Shown piece after piece: positions 1 to 8,662 of a stretch of DNA of 64,000 nucleotides. The notes below the pieces were generated by a model. The model worked only from the letters and a program-made list of their open reading frames with translations. It did no database searches and was not told where the DNA came from. Each line of letters starts with the position of its first letter. Position 1 is the stretch's first letter. The translations under genes and the position numbers were made by a program. Source of the stretch: Sulfurimonas sp. HSL-1656 (lineage in GTDB: Bacteria > Campylobacterota > Campylobacteria > Campylobacterales > Sulfurimonadaceae); NCBI RefSeq assembly GCF_039645585.1, contig NZ_CP147915.1:868001-932000 (forward strand). Reading direction: 5' to 3'.

Positions 1-260
1 TGGCGGTGAAGCTCAAAATGGCATTCGCCTCCATCTACGAGGGGCTCTTCGAAGGGGCACTGATCCGCTGCGACTTCTTCGTCATCGACGGCGAGGTCTA
101 CCTCAACGAGATCAACCCCATCCCGGGTTCGATGGCAAACTACCTTTTCGCGGATTTCCCCGCGGCTATCAATGACCTGCTTTCAAACCTGCCGCGTACG
201 CGCCGTCCGCAGGTCGATTACAAATACATCCACTCCATCAATGCAGCCAAAGGAAAATAG
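1..260 (+). CDS. ddl: D-alanine--D-alanine ligase, C-terminal fragment
   Basis: This is the last 86 or so residues of Ddl, which joins two D-alanines with ATP in the cytoplasm for peptidoglycan precursors. The gene starts before the window; the GTG at 6 is internal. The ATP-grasp C-terminus is clear: a GALIRCDFFV strand followed by VYLNEINPIPGSMA, whose Glu and Asn are the Mg2+-ATP ligands of the family. The stop at 258-260 overlaps the GTG start of the next gene by one base, and murF follows, so this is a coupled cell-wall operon in the same order as in Helicobacter and Campylobacter. Confidence 0.95.
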   Translation, partial: AVKLKMAFASIYEGLFEGALIRCDFFVIDGEVYLNEINPIPGSMANYLFADFPAAINDLLSNLPRTRRPQVDYKYIHSINAAKGK

Positions 261-994
261 TGGCCCTTAAGACCCTCCAATACGCACAGCACACCTTCTC
301 GATCAGTTACGAGATCATCAACCCCGGGGCAAAGCACACCATCGTTTTCCTGCACGGGTGGGGATCGAACAAAGAGCTGATGAAGCAGGCGTTCGGCCAA
401 ACGCTTGACACCTTCCGCCACGTCTATATCGACCTGCCGGGCTTCGGAAACTCGACCGCGCCGATCGCGCTCGACAGCGAGAACTATGCCGACATCATGG
501 AGCTTTTCCTGGCGCAGATCAACGCCAATGACAAAGAGGTGATCGTCGGGCACTCCTTCGGCGGGAAGGTCGCGACCCTGCTGCGCCCCCGGCTGCTGGT
601 GCTGCTCTCCTCCGCGGGGATCGTCTGGCCGAAGCCGCTGAAAGTGCGGGCGAAGATCGCCGCGTTCAAACTGCTCAAGACCCTGGGGCTGGCCCAGCTG
701 CGGTCGCGTTTCGTCGCCGAGGACGCCAAGAGCCTCAACAAGGTAATGTACGAGACGTTCAAACGCGTCGTCAACGAAGATTTCTCCGGTACCTTCCGCC
801 ATTTCGGAGGGCGGGCCCTGCTGTGCTGGGGGCGCGAGGATACGGCGACGCCGATGAAGAGCGCGGAAAAGATCAACGGCCTCATCGCCGACAGCCGGCT
901 TGTCGCGATGGAGGGGGACCACTACTTCTTCCTCAAACAGCCTGAAGCGGTGGCGGCCGAGATCGCCGCCGAGATTACGCGGAGCGTGAAGTGA
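260..994 (+). CDS. alpha/beta hydrolase between ddl and murF
   Basis: A 244-residue cytoplasmic alpha/beta-hydrolase-fold protein. The oxyanion motif HGWG is near residue 32, the nucleophile elbow GHSFGG has Ser99, and Asp194 (CWGRED) and His221 (GDHYFF) complete a plausible triad. The start is a GTG overlapping the ddl stop, and the end overlaps the murF start by 4 bases. Helicobacter and Campylobacter carry a hydrolase at this same position between ddl and murF, so a link to wall metabolism is likely, but the substrate is not known. Older annotations as a 2-hydroxy-6-oxohepta-dienoate hydrolase are not supported by anything visible here. Confidence 0.9.
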   Translation: MALKTLQYAQHTFSISYEIINPGAKHTIVFLHGWGSNKELMKQAFGQTLDTFRHVYIDLPGFGNSTAPIALDSENYADIMELFLAQINANDKEVIVGHSFGGKVATLLRPRLLVLLSSAGIVWPKPLKVRAKIAAFKLLKTLGLAQLRSRFVAEDAKSLNKVMYETFKRVVNEDFSGTFRHFGGRALLCWGREDTATPMKSAEKINGLIADSRLVAMEGDHYFFLKQPEAVAAEIAAEITRSVK

Positions 995-2433
995 CCCCGG
1001 CGGCTCTGCAGACACTGGCGGTCGTGACCAACCTCGCGCTGGTGCTGACGCTGGGATGGTATCTCATCCTCAACCTGCAGTGGTACAGCTACAAGCTCGA
1101 GCGCGTCGTGCTCAACCACCACAAACGCAGCTGGCACCTTTTTTACTTCGTCACCCCTTTTCTCGCCTATTTCGTTCTGGGCGAATTTTTCCCGCTCTTT
1201 TTCCTCCTCTATCTGGGGGCCTTTATCTGGTGGTACGTGCGCCTGGACAAGAAGCTGGTTCTGACCTGGCGGGTCAAACGTTTCCTCATCCTGCTCGCTG
1301 CGCTGGCGCTGTTCGGCGATTTCCTCTGCCTTATCAAGAGCTGCGGTACGCTCCCCCTTTTCCTCCCGCTTCTGCTCGCGTGGCTGCTTTCGACGGGGAT
1401 AGAAAAGTTTCTCTTCCTCGCCTATAAGCGGGAGGCGCAGCGCAAACTGGCCCGGCTGGAAAACCTGACGGTTGTCGCCGTGACGGGGAGCTACGGCAAA
1501 ACGAGCATGAAGAACTTCATCGCCCAGCTGCTCGGGACGCAGTTCGAGGTTTACATGACGCCGCGCAGCGTCAATACCCTCGGCGGGATCATCAAAGATA
1601 TCAACGAAGCCCTTCCCGAAACGGCCCGGGTATACGTCTGCGAAGCGGGCGCGCGCCGTCCCGGGGATATCCTCGAGATCGCGCAGCTGGTCGCACCGCA
1701 CTATGCCGTCGTCGGCAAGGTCGGCCCGCAGCACCTGGAGTATTTCGGCGACCTGGAGACGATCGTGCGCACCAAGCTGGAGCTGATCCAGTCGCCGCGT
1801 CTGAAAGCGGCGTTCGTCCACTATGAAGCGACGGAAGAACCGCATGAAAACGTCCGTTTCTTCGGAACGGAGATCGAAAACATCGCCGCCGACCTGGAGG
1901 GGACGGCGTTCGACCTCGCCCTTGACGGGGAGCAGTTGCATCTGCACGCCCCGGTGCTCGGGGGCTTCAACGCCATCAATATCGAGGCCGCCGTGCTGAT
2001 CGCCCGGGCGGTGGGGATGGATGATGCCGCCATCACCCGCGGGGTGGAAGCCCTGAAACCGGTCGAACACCGCCTGCAGCGCATCGATGCCGGCGGAAAG
2101 ATCATCCTTGACGACGGCTATAACGGCAATATCGACGGGATGAAAGAGGGGATCCGCCTCTGTGCTTTGCACTCCGGGCGCAAGGTGATCGTCACCCCTG
2201 GCCTCGTGGAGAGCACGGAAGCCCTCAACCGCGAACTGATCGAAGCGATCAACGGGGTGTTCGACCTCGTGATCGTCACCGGGAAGCTCAATGCGGCGCA
2301 GTTCAAGGCGCAGCTGAAGATCGCCGACGCTCTCTACCTTGAAGAGAAGAGTACCCTGACCGCCGTCCTGGCCGAAAAGACCCGTCCAGGCGATATCATC
2401 TACTTCGCCAACGACGCCCCGAACTTTATCTAG
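991..2433 (+). CDS. murF: MurF-type Mur ligase with N-terminal membrane segments
   Basis: UDP-N-acetylmuramoyl-tripeptide:D-alanyl-D-alanine ligase, 480 residues. It would attach the D-Ala-D-Ala made by the upstream Ddl. The first ~150 residues are mostly hydrophobic and look like several membrane helices, which classical MurF lacks. The Mur ligase core follows: a P-loop TGSYGKTS near residue 165 (classical form GTNGKTT), the central domain with a CEAGAR segment and VGPQHLEYF, and the C-terminal domain around ILDDGYNGN. The GTG start overlaps the previous gene by 4 bases. The role is inferred from domain order and the ddl neighbourhood. Confidence 0.87.
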   Translation: MTPAALQTLAVVTNLALVLTLGWYLILNLQWYSYKLERVVLNHHKRSWHLFYFVTPFLAYFVLGEFFPLFFLLYLGAFIWWYVRLDKKLVLTWRVKRFLILLAALALFGDFLCLIKSCGTLPLFLPLLLAWLLSTGIEKFLFLAYKREAQRKLARLENLTVVAVTGSYGKTSMKNFIAQLLGTQFEVYMTPRSVNTLGGIIKDINEALPETARVYVCEAGARRPGDILEIAQLVAPHYAVVGKVGPQHLEYFGDLETIVRTKLELIQSPRLKAAFVHYEATEEPHENVRFFGTEIENIAADLEGTAFDLALDGEQLHLHAPVLGGFNAINIEAAVLIARAVGMDDAAITRGVEALKPVEHRLQRIDAGGKIILDDGYNGNIDGMKEGIRLCALHSGRKVIVTPGLVESTEALNRELIEAINGVFDLVIVTGKLNAAQFKAQLKIADALYLEEKSTLTAVLAEKTRPGDIIYFANDAPNFI

Positions 2434-2468
2434 GGGCCTCCGGTAACCGACGGCAAATTATTTTGTAA

Positions 2469-2474
2469 TATAAT
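2469..2474 (+). promoter_or_regulatory. -10 box (TATAAT) for the 2514 gene
   Basis: A perfect TATAAT in an AT-rich patch, 39 bases before the ATG at 2514. The 80-base gap after murF therefore appears to start a new transcription unit. No convincing -35 box is visible, as is common in Campylobacterota. A ribosome site AAAGGAG precedes the ATG. Confidence 0.6.
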
Positions 2475-2513
2475 ACGGGCATTATCAACCGCCCCATAGC
2501 CAAAGGAGCCCCC

Positions 2514-4745
2514 ATGCAATTTCTTCTCAAGCTTTTCAAAGCCCTGAACTCCGCCCAAAGCCCCTGGCAGGTGACACTGGCGATCACGCTCGGGATGATC
2601 GCGGGACTGACGCCGATCAGCGGCCTGCAGAATGCGGTAATCCTGCTGATTGCCTTCCTGCTCAATATCCACCTGGGGCTCTTCTTCGTCTCGGCAGCGC
2701 TTTTCGCCGGTATCGGCTACCTCTTCGACCCCTGGTTCGAACAGCTCGGCTACGCCATTCTCAGCAGCGAAGGGCTGCAGGGACTCTGGACGGGCTTTTA
2801 CAACAACAGCTTCGTCCGCCTGACGCACTTCAACAATACCCTGGTCATGGGGGCGACAGTCGTCTCCCTGCTGCTGGCCGTACCGCTCTACCTCCTGCTG
2901 GGCTTTCTGATCGGGCGTTACCGTACCGTGCTGGCGGCATTCCTGGAACGGCGACCCGTCCTGGGGACCTTCGGTTTCCTCAAAGCGACGACGCACCTGG
3001 ATCCGACGGTGCGCTGGTGGGGTGCGGGCCTCTACGTCGCCGGAGGGGGGATCGTCACTGCCGTCGCGCTGCTGGTCATCGACCCGCTGCTCAAATGGAC
3101 GGTGGAAACGGGCGGCAGTTTCGCGCTGCAGCGTGATGTCCGTGTCGGCGCCGTCGATACCGATTTCAGCAAAGGCGCTGTCACGCTTCACCGCCTCGAA
3201 GTCGCGGGCAAAAAAGAGGGGGTCGATGCCGTTTCCGCGGACCTGATCAGTTTTGATGCCGATCTGGCGGCACTGCTGATGGACAAAGTACACATCGAGA
3301 AGATGATCATCAGCGGCGTCGGCTTCGATACCCCGGCGACACTGAAAAAATCCCCGGCGGAAGCAAAGGCGGCGGCGTCGGAAGAGGGTGCAGAAAGCGC
3401 ATTCGCCCTCCCGACTTTTGAGTTCCCCGACCCCAAGACCCTCATTGCCAAAGCGGACCTGCAGTCGGTCAAGGTCTACAACGATGCGCAAAAAGAGATC
3501 GGCGAGATCAAGGCGCGCTGGGAGAAAGCCTCCAAGGAGGAACTGACCGCTGACAGCCTCTCCGATCTGCAGGCCGATCTGGACAAGCTCAAAACGATGA
3601 GCCAGTCAAAAGACCCGCAGTCGATGATCAAACTGGCCCAGGAGGCCAAGGCGTTCAAAGCAAAAGTAGAGGCACGTAAAAAGGCGCTCGCGCAGCTCAA
3701 GGCGGATTTCGACAACGACCGCAAACGCATTGCCTCATTGATGCAGCAGGTTAAAGACGCCCCGATGGCAGATTATAACCGCCTCAAATCGACCTATACC
3801 CTCGACGGGAACGGGGCGCTCAACGTCATCGGAGGACTCTTCGGCGAGAAGATCAAGGGCTACCTGGCGATGGCGCGCGAGTACTACGCGATGGTCTCTC
3901 CCTACCTCGGCAGTGCCGGGGGAGAGAACCCGCCGGAGGAGGCGGTACCGCCGCGGGGCGAAGGGCGCTGGATACGCTACCCGCAGACCGTGCCGAGCCC
4001 GGACATGCTGGTGGCCCTGACCCAGATCGACGGCCTCTTCAAAAGCCAGGCCTTCTCCGGCACCGTTAACGACATCTCTGACAACCAGAAGGCGCTGGGG
4101 CGCCCGCTGACGTTCAAGGCGACGAGTGACGGCCCGACGGTCAAGGGGCTCGTGCTTTCCGGCGAAGACAACCGCCTGGGCGACACGGTAAAGGACAGTG
4201 TCAACTTCAAGGCGATGCAAATTCCGCTGGATGCACTCGATATGAAACCGGTCATGCTGGACAAGAGCAACATGGCCATGACGGGAACGCTCAGCCTCAG
4301 CGACGCTTCTGCGCTTACCGGAAACGGCAGCTTCGCCTTCAGCAACGCGGCTATCACGGCCGAGGGGCTCAGCGGCAAAACGGGCGAGATCGTCTCGGGT
4401 ATTTTGAGCGGAATCTCCGCGTTCAAGCTTGACACGGCCCTGGGCGGGACACTGACGGCACCGACCATCGGCGTCACATCCGACCTGGACCGCCAGATCT
4501 CCCAGGGGCTCGGCAAAGCGATGGGCAAAGAGCTTGAAAAGTACCAGGGTGAACTCAAGTCGCTGCTGGGCGGGGACACCGCGGCGCAGCTGGCCGACCT
4601 GAAAACGTCGGAGTCCGGTATCGCCGACGTCAACAAGCTTGTCGGCGACCAGAACACGATGCTCGGCAAGCTCGCGGAGGAAGCGGCCAAACTGGCCGGC
4701 GGCGGCGCGGTCGGCGACAAACTCAAAGGCGCGCTTCCGTTCTAG
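2514..4745 (+). CDS. TIGR03546/TIGR03545-like fused membrane protein
   Basis: A 743-residue envelope protein. Residues 1-~150 hold several membrane helices and resemble the small TIGR03546 family (DUF2062-like). A further membrane helix near 175-190 anchors a long extracytoplasmic part resembling TIGR03545, with an AsmA-like start (DVRVGAVDTDF) and a Lys/Ala/Glu-rich coiled coil at about 330-410. In most genomes I recall, the two families are adjacent separate genes, so this looks like a fusion. Function is unknown; AsmA-like proteins are often tied to outer-membrane lipid or protein handling. It has its own promoter and sits between wall genes and a secreted thioredoxin-like gene. Confidence 0.75.
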   Translation: MQFLLKLFKALNSAQSPWQVTLAITLGMIAGLTPISGLQNAVILLIAFLLNIHLGLFFVSAALFAGIGYLFDPWFEQLGYAILSSEGLQGLWTGFYNNSFVRLTHFNNTLVMGATVVSLLLAVPLYLLLGFLIGRYRTVLAAFLERRPVLGTFGFLKATTHLDPTVRWWGAGLYVAGGGIVTAVALLVIDPLLKWTVETGGSFALQRDVRVGAVDTDFSKGAVTLHRLEVAGKKEGVDAVSADLISFDADLAALLMDKVHIEKMIISGVGFDTPATLKKSPAEAKAAASEEGAESAFALPTFEFPDPKTLIAKADLQSVKVYNDAQKEIGEIKARWEKASKEELTADSLSDLQADLDKLKTMSQSKDPQSMIKLAQEAKAFKAKVEARKKALAQLKADFDNDRKRIASLMQQVKDAPMADYNRLKSTYTLDGNGALNVIGGLFGEKIKGYLAMAREYYAMVSPYLGSAGGENPPEEAVPPRGEGRWIRYPQTVPSPDMLVALTQIDGLFKSQAFSGTVNDISDNQKALGRPLTFKATSDGPTVKGLVLSGEDNRLGDTVKDSVNFKAMQIPLDALDMKPVMLDKSNMAMTGTLSLSDASALTGNGSFAFSNAAITAEGLSGKTGEIVSGILSGISAFKLDTALGGTLTAPTIGVTSDLDRQISQGLGKAMGKELEKYQGELKSLLGGDTAAQLADLKTSESGIADVNKLVGDQNTMLGKLAEEAAKLAGGGAVGDKLKGALPF

Positions 4746-4783
4746 GAGTGTTGCCGGGTAGACTACAGGAAAATGGGAGAACA

Positions 4784-5296
4784 ATGAAAAGAGTAATCAT
4801 AATGGCGGCGGCGCTGCTGCTGATGTTCGGGGCGGCGGATGCCGCGGAGATGTTTACGCTCAAAGCGGCGGGCGAGAAGACGATCGTTGCGACGGAACTG
4901 TCCAACGGCATGCGTTTCAAAGGGTACGAGGGCAAACCGGTACTGGTGAACTTCTTCGGCAAACAGTGCCGCTACTGCAAGAAAGAGATCCCGCACCTCG
5001 TCGCAATGGAAAAACGCTACGGGAACAGAGTCGGCATTTTCGGTATCCATATGCAGGGACGCATGATGCCGCAGGACCGCATGCAATTGGCAGGGGCGGC
5101 AGGGTTCAACTACCCCGTATTCGAATACGAGGACAATATGGCGATCGTCCAGCATATCGGCTCACGGGCGCGTTTCAACGGCAGTATCCCCTTCAACATC
5201 ATCTTTAACGGCAAAGGCGAGGTTTCCGAGATCGTCCCGGGCTATCTGAGCGATAAGGACCTTGAGATGATCTTCGACGAACTGCTGAAGAAGTGA
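4784..5296 (+). CDS. secreted thioredoxin-like (TlpA/ResA-type) protein
   Basis: A 170-residue thiol-disulfide protein. The signal peptide ends around AADA-AE at residue 20, so it acts in the periplasm. The redox motif is Cys62-Arg-Tyr-Cys65, preceded by the VNFFGK strand typical of TlpA/ResA proteins; the cis-proline region is GSIPFN. The frame is open upstream to a GTG at 4748, but the ATG at 4784 has a GGGAGA ribosome site and begins the signal peptide. It may reduce or isomerise disulfides of exported or haem proteins; no partner is obvious nearby. TRAP permease genes follow 10 bases later. Confidence 0.85.
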   Translation: MKRVIIMAAALLLMFGAADAAEMFTLKAAGEKTIVATELSNGMRFKGYEGKPVLVNFFGKQCRYCKKEIPHLVAMEKRYGNRVGIFGIHMQGRMMPQDRMQLAGAAGFNYPVFEYEDNMAIVQHIGSRARFNGSIPFNIIFNGKGEVSEIVPGYLSDKDLEMIFDELLKK

Positions 5297-5306
5297 TCTG
5301 CCGGAT

Positions 5307-5813
5307 ATGACAGAGCAGGGGAAGTTTGCCTTTATCCGGCTGCTGATCCGTACGGTCGGCGCCTTGAGCGCAGCCGTCCTGGGCATGCTGGTGCTCCTGA
5401 TCGTCTTTGACGCCACCCGACGCTACCTCTTCCATGAGGGCTCCGTCGCGCTGCAGGAGCTGGAGTGGCACCTCTTCGACGTAGTCATCATGCTCGGCGT
5501 CGCCTATGCGATGCACCGGGGGGCGCATGTCCGCGTCGATATCTTTTACGACCGTTTTTCCGACCGGACCAAGCATCTTGTCAACGTGGTGACGATGCTC
5601 TTTTTCGTGCTGCCGGTTTCCGTGCTGATCCTCTATGTCAGTTTCGACTTTGTCATGATGAGTTTTACCCAGATGGAGGCCTCATCCGATCCGGGCGGAC
5701 TGCCGTACCGTTATCTCGTCAAAGCGCTCATTCCCCTCGCGTTTGCGCTGCTGATCCTGCAGGCGCTGCGTGAGCTGGTGAATGCCTGGCATGCACTGAA
5801 GGATAACGTGTGA
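5307..5813 (+). CDS. dctQ: TRAP transporter small permease (DctQ)
   Basis: A 168-residue inner-membrane protein with four predicted helices, matching the DctQ family. It would pair with DctM in a tripartite ATP-independent periplasmic transporter, usually for organic acids and driven by the sodium gradient. Family-like features are the ELEWHLFDVVIMLGVAYAM segment and the RVDIFYDRF motif after helix 2. It overlaps dctM by 4 bases (GTGA), so the two are made together. The periplasmic binding protein DctP is not encoded next to it or elsewhere in the window. Confidence 0.9.
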   Translation: MTEQGKFAFIRLLIRTVGALSAAVLGMLVLLIVFDATRRYLFHEGSVALQELEWHLFDVVIMLGVAYAMHRGAHVRVDIFYDRFSDRTKHLVNVVTMLFFVLPVSVLILYVSFDFVMMSFTQMEASSDPGGLPYRYLVKALIPLAFALLILQALRELVNAWHALKDNV

Positions 5814-7093
5814 TCGCGCTGGCCATGTTCGTGATCGCGCTGGCGCTGCTGCTTTCGGGCATTCCCGTCGCCTTCGTCTTCGGCGGGGTTGCGCTGCTCT
5901 TTGCGCTGCTGATCCCCGAGATGGGATTGGGGGTCTTCAGCCTGCTGCCGTTCCGCATCTACGGCATCATGGGCAATACGACCCTGATGGCCGTCCCGCT
6001 CTTCATCGCGATGGGGCTGATCCTTGAGAAGTCGAAAATGGCCGAGAAGCTGCTGGAGACGATGAGCGGCCTTTTCGGCGGGCTGCGCGGCGGACTGGCC
6101 GTCAGCGTCGTGCTGGTCGGGACGATCCTGGCCGCTTCGACGGGTATCGTCAGCGCTTCGGTCGTGATGATGAGCATTATCGCCCTGCCGCTGATGCTGC
6201 AGGCCGGGTATAACAAGGGCCTTGCCTCGGGGACGGTCGCGGCCAGCGGCACACTCGGGCAGATCATTCCGCCCTCGATCATTCTCATCATCCTCGGCGA
6301 CGTCATGAACGTCAGCGTCGGGGAACTCTTCATGGGGGCGGTGCTGCCGGGGCTGGTGCTCGTCGGCCTCTATATCGTCTATATCCTGGTCTATGCGGCG
6401 TTGAAACCCGAAGCGGCCCCGGCGGCGTCGCAGGGCGAACGTGTCGGTATTTTCAGAGCTTTGGCCGCGATCGCACCGCCGCTGCTGCTGATGGTCGCGG
6501 TCCTCGGCTCCATTTTCGCCGGGATCGCGTCACCGACGGAATCGGCGGCATTCGGCGTCGTCGGCGCGCTGCTGCTCAGCGCCCTCAACGGCACGTTCGG
6601 CCGCTCCATGGTCAGCTATGCGCTGCTGGAGACGGTCAAGCTCAGCGGGATGATCTTTATGATCCTGATCGGAGCGACGGCCTTCAGCCTCGTGTTCAAC
6701 GAACTCGGCGGGAGCGATCTTGTCTTGGAGTTCTTCAGTCACGATATCGGGAACGTCTGGGTCTTTATCGGGGTCGCGATGCTGGCCATCTTCATCCTCG
6801 GTTTCTTCATCGACTTCATCGAGATCTCCTTTATCGTCGTACCGATCCTCGTGCCGGTCATGCACGCGTTCGGGATCGATCCGGTCTGGTTCGCGATCCT
6901 GATCGCGCTGAACCTGCAGGCCTCCTTCCTTACCCCGCCGTTCGGACTGGCGCTCTTCTTCCTCAAGGGGGCCGCCGGGACGATGGTGACGACGCTGCAG
7001 ATCTACCGGGGAATCATCCCTTTTATCCTGCTGCAGCTGCTGGCGATCGTTATCGTTATGCTCTTCCCCGACCTCGTCTTCGCGTTCATATAG
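5810..7093 (+). CDS. dctM: TRAP transporter large permease (DctM)
   Basis: A 427-residue polytopic membrane protein of the DctM family, usual length, with about a dozen hydrophobic helices. It is the transport channel of a TRAP system. Recognisable parts are TTLMAVPLFIAMG near the N-terminus, the GTLGQIIPPSI loop, ITSPTESAAFG-like IASPTESAAFG, and the C-terminal TPPFGLALFFLKG motif. The GTG start overlaps dctQ. The substrate cannot be told from sequence without the binding protein. Confidence 0.93.
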   Translation: MIALAMFVIALALLLSGIPVAFVFGGVALLFALLIPEMGLGVFSLLPFRIYGIMGNTTLMAVPLFIAMGLILEKSKMAEKLLETMSGLFGGLRGGLAVSVVLVGTILAASTGIVSASVVMMSIIALPLMLQAGYNKGLASGTVAASGTLGQIIPPSIILIILGDVMNVSVGELFMGAVLPGLVLVGLYIVYILVYAALKPEAAPAASQGERVGIFRALAAIAPPLLLMVAVLGSIFAGIASPTESAAFGVVGALLLSALNGTFGRSMVSYALLETVKLSGMIFMILIGATAFSLVFNELGGSDLVLEFFSHDIGNVWVFIGVAMLAIFILGFFIDFIEISFIVVPILVPVMHAFGIDPVWFAILIALNLQASFLTPPFGLALFFLKGAAGTMVTTLQIYRGIIPFILLQLLAIVIVMLFPDLVFAFI

Positions 7094-7106
7094 GCGGCAT
7101 AGGTTG

Positions 7107-7688
7107 ATGTCTGCCAGAATCACAGCGCAAAGACGGTTGTGGAAGGCAATACGGTCCAGGACTGGACTGGGAATTTTGTTGTCGGTTCTCCTGTTTCAGG
7201 GCTGTGCGAATGTCGTGCGTTTCGAGAAGCCCTCTCTGGTAGCACATGCCGAAAAGCTTGACGGCTCGGACGACGTCCTTTATTATTCCATCGGAATCGA
7301 CTTCACCGAGACGGTAGCACCCGACATTGCAAAAGTGCGCCTGAAATTTACTCCCGAAACAGCGTCGTATGCGTTGTACGAACTGACGCCGGCAGTGGCG
7401 TCGCGCTATCTCGAACGATATCAGCCGCCGCCGCAATGGCCCGAAGCGTGGAAGCAGAGGGCGGCAAAAGACGATGCCTATGAGGGCAAAGGGATTTACA
7501 TGAAATTTGCAGCGGGGCGGCTGGAGCGTCTCGGGCTCTGTTCGCACTGTGCCGGAGGGAGGGCAGCACCCATTGTCGGCACAGCGGACGGCGGTGCTTT
7601 TTACGCGCTGCCGCTGACGGAGCGGCAGATGGTCGAACTTTTCGGCGCACCTCTCAAACGTATGAAGGTACGTGAAGTCTATTACTAA
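7107..7688 (+). CDS. hypothetical lipoprotein
   Basis: A 193-residue protein of unknown function. The N-terminus has basic residues, a hydrophobic stretch and a lipobox LLFQGC, so the mature protein should be lipidated at the Cys near residue 33 and sit in the periplasm or outer membrane. A CSHC motif occurs near residue 150. A TTG at 7104 is one codon upstream, but ATG 7107 is preferred. It follows the TRAP genes by 13 bases and could be read from the same transcript. No family was recognised. Confidence 0.75.
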   Translation: MSARITAQRRLWKAIRSRTGLGILLSVLLFQGCANVVRFEKPSLVAHAEKLDGSDDVLYYSIGIDFTETVAPDIAKVRLKFTPETASYALYELTPAVASRYLERYQPPPQWPEAWKQRAAKDDAYEGKGIYMKFAAGRLERLGLCSHCAGGRAAPIVGTADGGAFYALPLTERQMVELFGAPLKRMKVREVYY

Positions 7689-7703
7689 ATCCGGGGAACA
7701 GTG

Positions 7704-8594
7704 ATGTCACATATTTTTTCAAGAACGTTCCGGGTCGACTGGTCCGATGCCAATGCCAACGGAGAGGTGCACCTGCCCACCTATTTCCGCTACCTGATCG
7801 AAACGGCCTGGTCCTGGGGGGCGGCGGTCGGACTCGGGATCGAGGACAGCCGGAAGCTCGGGCTGGTCTGGGTGGTCCGTGAAACGCAGATCACTCTGCT
7901 GCGGCCGCTCCTCCCCGACGACGAATTCGAACTGACCATCTGGCTGGCCCACTGGCGCAGGGTCCACGGCACGCGCTTTTTCGAAATTGTCCATAAGGCG
8001 AGTGGGGAGGTTGTCGCGCAGGGGGCGCAGGAGGTCGTTACGCTCAACCCGGCGAACATGCGCCCCAAAGCGGTCCCCGATACCATTGTGGAACGTCTGA
8101 CGACGACGACACCCCGGACGGTTCCGCACCGGCCCTTCCCGAAGCTGACGATGGAGGGGCGCCGAACGATTCAGCGGCGGCGGACCGTGGAGTGGCAGGA
8201 CCTGGATACGCTTGAACATGTCAATAATACCCGTTACGTCGCTTTCGCCGAAGATGCCGTCGTTACGGCATTGGCCGGTTTCGGGTGGGGCCCTGCGGCG
8301 CTTAAAGCAGAGGGGATGGCGCTGCGGAACCGTCATATCCATATCCAGTACCTGGTACCGGCGGTCTGGGGGGAGATGCTGGAGATGACGATGGCGCTCA
8401 CGGCATTGGGCATGGATGGCGGTGAATGGGCCGTCGCGATTGTGCGTGCATCCGATCATACCCCGATTGCACGGTGCGTCATCGCCTGGGAGATTTTCCA
8501 GACAGCCGAGGGCTCAACCCGGCCGATGCCGGAGGCACTGTACCGGCAGCTGACGGCGTACGCAGCCGTGCCTACCGAAACACCACAGGCTTAA
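7704..8594 (+). CDS. acyl-ACP thioesterase-like double hotdog protein
   Basis: About 296 residues with two hotdog domains in tandem. The first starts FRVDWSDANANGEVHLPTYFRYLIE; the second contains WQDLDTLEHVNNTRYVAF near residues 165-185. The His and Asn of the second motif match the active-site region of bacterial acyl-ACP thioesterases (FatA/FatB-like). It would hydrolyse acyl-ACP or acyl-CoA in the cytoplasm, but chain length and role are not visible. The ATG at 7704 is preferred to the GTG one codon earlier, with GGGGAA upstream. It stands between a lipoprotein and a HIT gene. Confidence 0.8.
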   Translation: MSHIFSRTFRVDWSDANANGEVHLPTYFRYLIETAWSWGAAVGLGIEDSRKLGLVWVVRETQITLLRPLLPDDEFELTIWLAHWRRVHGTRFFEIVHKASGEVVAQGAQEVVTLNPANMRPKAVPDTIVERLTTTTPRTVPHRPFPKLTMEGRRTIQRRRTVEWQDLDTLEHVNNTRYVAFAEDAVVTALAGFGWGPAALKAEGMALRNRHIHIQYLVPAVWGEMLEMTMALTALGMDGGEWAVAIVRASDHTPIARCVIAWEIFQTAEGSTRPMPEALYRQLTAYAAVPTETPQA

Positions 8595-8662
8595 GCGTGC
8601 TTGCGGGGAACCTTCCCCGGAGACGCTTCCATCTGCCGATGAGAATGCGCTATACTCCCCAG

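Noticed and set aside
8426-8662. N-terminal extension of the HIT frame
   Set aside because: It overlaps the thioesterase gene in another frame and HIT homologues start at the LYAPWR segment.
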